Shown here piece by piece: positions 5,976-8,814 of a DNA stretch of 8,814 nucleotides. Position 1 is the stretch's first letter. Every line of letters begins with the position of its first letter. Source of the DNA: Actinomycetota bacterium. GTDB taxonomy: Bacteria; Actinomycetota; Actinomycetes; S36-B12; UBA5976. The position numbers and the translations under genes were made by a program. Where the stretch lies: positions 1 through 8,814 of the forward strand of contig CANBWF010000050.1 of the NCBI GenBank assembly GCA_947373075.1, written 5' to 3'. The notes under the pieces were generated by a model. That model was not told the origin of the DNA. It ran no database searches and saw only the letters and a program-made list of their open reading frames with translations.

Positions 5976-8197
5976 GATTGACCTCCAGCGGTTACAGTTA
6001 CGACGAAGCCAGATGGCAGATTCAATGAAGTACCTTCGCTGTTTGCCGGCATCCAGATAACACCATCAACCATGTCATGAGTGAAGATGACACGGGCACT
6101 TGCTGTTGCTCCAGCACAATCAATCGTTGCTAATTCTCCGTCAATCAAACTCAGGGACTTTGCAGTCGCAGCGCTAACGCGGATGACAGCAACTCGAGAA
6201 GTTGCAGCTAGATAAGGCTCGCCATCTTGCAGTGCTCCCTTATCTAGCAAGTGGCGCCATGAACTTAGTTCGGCCTGTCCGGTTTCAAGAACTGGTGCGC
6301 CTACAGCCACGCCGGTTAGCGCTGGCTTATCAGCTGTTGCCCAGAAGTTTTCAGTGATCTCAATCTGTGCGCCCATCGCCTGAGCGATTTCGCCAAGAAC
6401 TGCAGCGTCACTAATGACACCCTGCTTAGGCGCAACCGCGGTGAAGCTGCGATCGCGACCTTCCCAGTTGCGGAATGTACCAGCTTTTTCAACCACAGTT
6501 GCGACTGGGAAAACCACATCAGCGATTGCAGTGACATCGGTGTGACGAGTTTCAAGCGACACAACAAACTCAGCACGCTCAATTGCGCCTTCAAGGTCAG
6601 CCATCAAATCTTCAGGCGAAACACCTGCAACTACAAGACCTTTGACATCGCTGCCGACTGAGTCAAGGATTTCTTCAGTGTTGCGACCATTGATAGGAAG
6701 TAGACCTGCATCAAGTGCGCCACGATCACCTGCGCGGCGTGGAATCCATCCGATGCGTGCGCCCGTTGCTGCTGCCAACTCGGCAACCGCATTAAGTAAT
6801 CCAGGTGTTGAGGCAGCACGTTCGCCGACCAAAATAACGCTGCCTGATTCGGCAACTAGTTTGGCTGATCCAGCTACTGCGGATGGAGCTGCATGAGGCG
6901 CAGTGGCAATCAAAGTTCCGCCAACTTTACCTAACCCTGCAGTTGCATAAGGTGCAACCCCGTAAACCTTTGTTCCGCGAGTACGCGCTGCTTTGCGAAG
7001 ACGCAAGAACACAATCGGCGACTCATCTTCTGGCTCGAACTCAACCAACAAAACCGCAGGTGCTGCTTCAAGATCGGCATAAGTTACATCCAAACCACGT
7101 CCAGCAACATGGTTTGCCAAGAACGCGGTCTCTTCATCGCTTACTGCGCGAGCACGGAAATCTACATCGTTTGTCCCAAGCACGCCGCGAGCAAATGCTG
7201 CGTAGGCCGATGCATCTTCGTTAGTTAAACGGCCACCGGTAATTACCCCAGTTTGCGCACCAGTTTTAGCTAAGCCGGCTGCAGCAACGCGAATTGCTTC
7301 TGGCCAAGATGCTGGAACAAGATTTCCATCTTCATCGCGAACAAGTGGTGTGGTGATGCGACCCTGAGTTACGTACGGGAATGCAAAGCGACCCTTATCG
7401 CAGTTCCACTCTTCGTTAACTTCTGGCGCATCCCAAGCTAGACGACGCATAACTGTGCTGCGACGAACATCAGTGCGAAGTGCACAACCACTTGCGCAGT
7501 GTTCACAGGCAGTTGGCGTGCTAACTAAGTCAAATGGGCGAGAACGGAATCGGTACTTGGCACTCGTTAAGGCGCCAACTGGGCAGATTTGAATTGTGTT
7601 TCCGGAGAAGTAGGAATCGAATGGCTGATCTTCGGAGATACCAACCTGCTGCTTTGCGCCACGCTCGAGAAGTTCAATGAACGGGTCGCCAGCGATTTGA
7701 TCTGCAAAGCGAGTACAGCGGGCACATGAAACGCAGCGTTCGCGATCAAGCAGAACCTGGGCGCTCACATTGATTGGCTTCGGGAATGTGCGTTTTACGC
7801 CAGTGAACCGAGTCTCGCCACGGCCACTAGTCATTGCCTGATTCTGTAGCGGACATTCGCCACCCTTGTCACACACTGGGCAATCAAGCGGATGGTTAAT
7901 CAGCAAAAACTCCATCACGCCAGCCTGTGCCTGAGCGGCAACTTCGCTGGTGTGCTGAGTCTTAACAACCATTCCCTCTGTTACTGGAATTGCGCACGAT
8001 GGCTGAGGCTTTGGCTGACCTTCGATTTCAACGAGACACATGCGGCAAGCTGCCACTGCATCTAGAAGTGGATGATCACAGAAACGTGGAATCGCGGTAC
8101 CAAGCATCTCGGCTACCCGAATGATTAGTGTGCCGGCAGGTACTTCGACAGTTACACCATCAACGGTGCAAGTCACGGTGGATGTTGTAACAGTCAT
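5972..8197 (-). CDS. nuoG: NADH-quinone oxidoreductase subunit G (iron-sulfur subunit)
   Basis: Large peripheral-arm subunit of complex I that carries electrons from NuoF to NuoI. It is 741 residues. Domains in order are: a 2Fe-2S ferredoxin fold (C40, C51, C54, C68; cluster N1b); a His/Cys-ligated 4Fe-4S site, H102-PLD-C106-PV-C109-DKGGE-C115 (N5); a 4Fe-4S site C155-VS-C158-AR-C161 with C205 (N4); and a further 4Fe-4S site C231-EH-C234-ASG-C238 followed 28 residues later by C266 in WNCDKGRF (N7). N7 is off the main electron path and occurs only in some bacteria. Residues from about 285 to 600 form a degenerate molybdopterin-oxidoreductase fold that is not expected to bind molybdenum. About 650-735 resemble the family's C-terminal beta-barrel. 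ATG at 8197-8195 overlaps the nuoF stop by 4 nt (ATGA), with AGGAG at 8209-8205, 7 nt upstream. It is somewhat shorter than the roughly 800 residues I recall for high-GC actinobacterial NuoG. Confidence 0.98.
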   Translation of the reverse strand: MTVTTSTVTCTVDGVTVEVPAGTLIIRVAEMLGTAIPRFCDHPLLDAVAACRMCLVEIEGQPKPQPSCAIPVTEGMVVKTQHTSEVAAQAQAGVMEFLLINHPLDCPVCDKGGECPLQNQAMTSGRGETRFTGVKRTFPKPINVSAQVLLDRERCVSCARCTRFADQIAGDPFIELLERGAKQQVGISEDQPFDSYFSGNTIQICPVGALTSAKYRFRSRPFDLVSTPTACEHCASGCALRTDVRRSTVMRRLAWDAPEVNEEWNCDKGRFAFPYVTQGRITTPLVRDEDGNLVPASWPEAIRVAAAGLAKTGAQTGVITGGRLTNEDASAYAAFARGVLGTNDVDFRARAVSDEETAFLANHVAGRGLDVTYADLEAAPAVLLVEFEPEDESPIVFLRLRKAARTRGTKVYGVAPYATAGLGKVGGTLIATAPHAAPSAVAGSAKLVAESGSVILVGERAASTPGLLNAVAELAAATGARIGWIPRRAGDRGALDAGLLPINGRNTEEILDSVGSDVKGLVVAGVSPEDLMADLEGAIERAEFVVSLETRHTDVTAIADVVFPVATVVEKAGTFRNWEGRDRSFTAVAPKQGVISDAAVLGEIAQAMGAQIEITENFWATADKPALTGVAVGAPVLETGQAELSSWRHLLDKGALQDGEPYLAATSRVAVIRVSAATAKSLSLIDGELATIDCAGATASARVIFTHDMVDGVIWMPANSEGTSLNLPSGFVVTVTAGGQS
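5976..5986 (-). promoter_or_regulatory. Ribosome binding site deciding the GTG start of nuoH
   Basis: On the minus strand GGAGG (5986-5982), inside the last codons of nuoG, is followed by the spacer TCAATC and then GTG (5975-5973). The GTG overlaps the nuoG stop TGA in a GTGA arrangement. The strong site and ideal spacing support GTG, not any downstream ATG, as the nuoH start; the next Met codons fall within the first membrane helix (about residue 35). Confidence 0.8.
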
Positions 8198-8814
8198 CGG
8201 CTTGCTCCTGCGAAAACGGTAGCGGCTGTTGGATCGTAAGACTCGTTTGCTGGTGTTGTGGTTGCCTGCACAAACTCATCTCGGAAATACTTCAGCGCAG
8301 CTGGGAATGGCGTTGCTGCTGCATCACCAAGTGCACAGAATGAACGGCCAGCAATCTGTGAACACAATTCAACAAGTGTCTCTAGATCTGCTTCGGTTCC
8401 ATGACCTTCTTCGAGGCGATGAAGTACATCACTAATCCAGTAAGTACCTTCACGACATGGTGTGCACTTGCCGCATGATTCGTGCTTGTAGAACGCAAGC
8501 CAACCAGTAACTGCTCGCACAACCGATGTGGTGTTGTCGAATACCATCGGAGTTCCAGTGCCCAGCATTGAACCAGCAGCTGCAATGTCTTCATAAGTAA
8601 GTGGAGTATCTAAATGTTCAGGAGTAAGCATCGGTACCGATGAGCCACCTGGCAACCAGAACTTTACGCTGTGGCCATCACGAACGCCACCCGCATGCTC
8701 TAGAAGTTCACGCATTGTGATTCCGAGCGGAGCTTCGTAAATACCTGGCCGGTTCACATGGCCAGAGACGGCGAACAACTTGAAACCTGGTGATTTTTCG
8801 GTACCAAATGACTT
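8194..8814 (-). CDS. nuoF: NADH-quinone oxidoreductase subunit F, 5' end cut off by window edge
   Basis: NADH- and FMN-binding subunit where electrons enter complex I. Only the C-terminal 206 residues are in view. The frame is open to the right edge (first codons read KSFGTEKSPGFKLFAVSGHV), so the TTG at 8778 is an internal Leu, not a start. The family is about 430-450 residues, so the N-terminal FMN/NADH Rossmann-like domain lies outside the window. Visible are the SLBB domain (about fragment residues 12-70, LFAVSGHVNRPGIYEAPLGITMREL) and the helical N3-cluster domain. The latter has ESCGKCTPCREGT, with C114, C117 and C120, and the fourth ligand C160 in RSFCALGD, followed by LKYFRDEF. All four 4Fe-4S ligands are present. 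The stop TGA (8196-8194) overlaps the nuoG ATG by 4 nt, consistent with translational coupling. A hydrogenase HoxF-type or formate dehydrogenase homologue is unlikely given the full nuo context. Confidence 0.97.
   Translation of the reverse strand, partial: KSFGTEKSPGFKLFAVSGHVNRPGIYEAPLGITMRELLEHAGGVRDGHSVKFWLPGGSSVPMLTPEHLDTPLTYEDIAAAGSMLGTGTPMVFDNTTSVVRAVTGWLAFYKHESCGKCTPCREGTYWISDVLHRLEEGHGTEADLETLVELCSQIAGRSFCALGDAAATPFPAALKYFRDEFVQATTTPANESYDPTAATVFAGASR

Noticed and set aside
6883..7224. Plus-strand open frame of 113 codons opposite nuoG, the longest antisense frame
   Set aside because: It is antisense to an unbroken conserved NuoG frame. The predicted protein is rich in Arg, His, Gln and Leu with no recognisable domain, as expected for a shadow frame.
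1..8814. A new defence, mobile or biosynthetic system hidden in the window
   Set aside because: The whole window is accounted for by eight collinear nuo genes with intact signature residues. I saw no direct repeats, inverted repeats at ends, tRNA, integrase, or change in composition that would suggest an insertion.

Overview
The window is a contiguous piece of a bacterial nuo operon, which encodes proton-pumping NADH:quinone oxidoreductase (respiratory complex I). All eight genes lie on the minus strand. Read in the direction of transcription (right to left) they are nuoF (3' part only), nuoG, nuoH, nuoI, nuoJ, nuoK, nuoL and nuoM (5' part only). This is the canonical 14-subunit nuo gene order, so nuoA-E should lie beyond the right edge and the rest of nuoM plus nuoN beyond the left edge.

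The organism is most likely an actinobacterium. The basis is protein character: NuoJ has a long hydrophilic C-terminal tail with a PGVLALHNSVDTPALLPDG segment, NuoH has a long C-terminal tail with GFPVPPLPG, and NuoM has an LLVGVLDKVGTFG version of TM8. All three resemble actinobacterial complex I as I remember it. Base composition looks moderate, clearly below the usual high-GC actinobacteria, which would fit a small-genome planktonic freshwater or marine lineage. That finer placement is a weak inference.

Layout: 8814-8194 is the C-terminal part of NuoF (SLBB domain and the N3 cluster domain). 8197-5972 is NuoG, with one 2Fe-2S and three 4Fe-4S sites including N7. 5975-4641 is NuoH, the quinone-site membrane subunit. 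4641-4102 is NuoI, with clusters N6a and N6b. 4102-3377 is NuoJ and 3380-3081 is NuoK. 3070-1211 is NuoL and 1208-1 is the N-terminal three quarters of NuoM, both antiporter-like subunits.

The genes are packed with almost no spacing. Five of the seven junctions overlap by 1 or 4 nt, and the other two have gaps of 10 and 2 nt. Each start has a purine-rich Shine-Dalgarno sequence inside or at the end of the preceding gene. There is no room for internal promoters or terminators, so one polycistronic, translationally coupled message is expected. Electrons from NADH enter through NuoE/F, pass through the iron-sulfur clusters of NuoF, G, B and I to quinone at the NuoB/D/H interface, and drive proton transfer through NuoH, J/K, L, M and N.

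I found no mobile element, RNA gene, CRISPR array or foreign cassette, and every key catalytic residue I checked is present. It looks like an ordinary core-metabolism locus. The findings are minor points about lineage-specific tails, start codons and length.
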